Positions 21,266 through 21,272 of a stretch of DNA of 21,272 nucleotides are shown here, one piece after another. How positions within the stretch are numbered: the stretch's first letter is position 1; every line of letters starts with the position of its first letter. Made by a program: the position numbers and the translations under genes. Below the pieces are notes generated by a model. The model ran no database searches. It was not told where the DNA came from and saw only the letters and a program-made list of their open reading frames with translations. Source of the DNA: DASPFV01 sp035620975 (GTDB lineage: Bacteria; Acidobacteriota; Vicinamibacteria; Vicinamibacterales; 2-12-FULL-66-21); assembly GCA_035620975.1 (NCBI GenBank), contig DASPFV010000244.1, forward strand, positions 1-21,272. Reading direction: 5' to 3'.

Positions 21266-21272
21266 GGGGTCA
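21266..21272 (+). repeat. Likely start of another copy of the window-edge repeat
   Basis: The last seven bases, GGGGTCA, equal the first seven bases of the repeat unit seen on the minus strand at 91-85 and 60-54. They follow the DUF6454-like stop by only 5 nt. Seven bases alone are weak evidence. Confidence 0.4.

Overview
The window looks like part of a high-GC, Gram-negative genome of the Acidobacteriota type, most likely the Vicinamibacteria branch, although a PVC-group relative is not excluded. The clues are the PVC-type haem/beta-propeller proteins, two ThuA-like proteins, several Tat-exported TIM-barrel enzymes, an Omp85-type outer membrane barrel and dense palindromic intergenic repeats. 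No rRNA, tRNA, CRISPR array, transposase or phage gene was seen. I count 14 protein genes, nearly all with export signals.

Layout. Positions 1-91 hold a REP-doublet-like repeat that overlaps the 3' end of the first gene. A three-gene minus-strand operon follows (3889 to 72): ThuA-like protein, Omp85-type barrel, and a secreted protein with kinase-like motifs. Next come a cupin (+), a PVC-type haem c/HEAT protein (-), a Tat-exported amidohydrolase (+), a DUF6797-like cytochrome c protein (-) and a Tat-exported enolase-superfamily protein (+). These genes alternate in strand, giving very short divergent promoter gaps (33-36 bp) and convergent gaps with repeats (8211-8330 is the clearest). A 347-bp repeat-rich gap (12647-12993) leads to a plus-strand block: a Tat-exported xylose-isomerase-like TIM barrel, then a PQQ-type beta-propeller with EF hands translationally coupled to a GHL6/beta-galactosidase-like protein. 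After a promoter with a 17-nt palindrome come ispH and a coupled membrane protein. A second ThuA-like gene (-) and a DUF6454-like secreted protein (+) close the window, which ends on seven bases that match the expected edge of the repeat at position 1.

How the genes may work together. ThuA, PVC haem proteins, enolase-superfamily enzymes, sugar isomerase-like barrels, amidohydrolases and GHL6-like proteins recur in acidobacterial and planctomycete gene sets linked to oxidative breakdown of sugars and sugar acids. Here almost all carry Sec or Tat signals, so a periplasmic or surface catabolic set is the best inference; no substrate can be read from the sequence. IspH (isoprenoid synthesis) is the one clear housekeeping enzyme.

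The points most worth following are the kinase-like secreted protein in an operon with an Omp85 barrel, the recurring -10-like hexamer 5-9 nt before start codons that lack a Shine-Dalgarno (possible leaderless mRNAs and symmetric bidirectional promoters), the repeat that supplies the last codons and stop of the first gene, and the palindrome over the ispH promoter.
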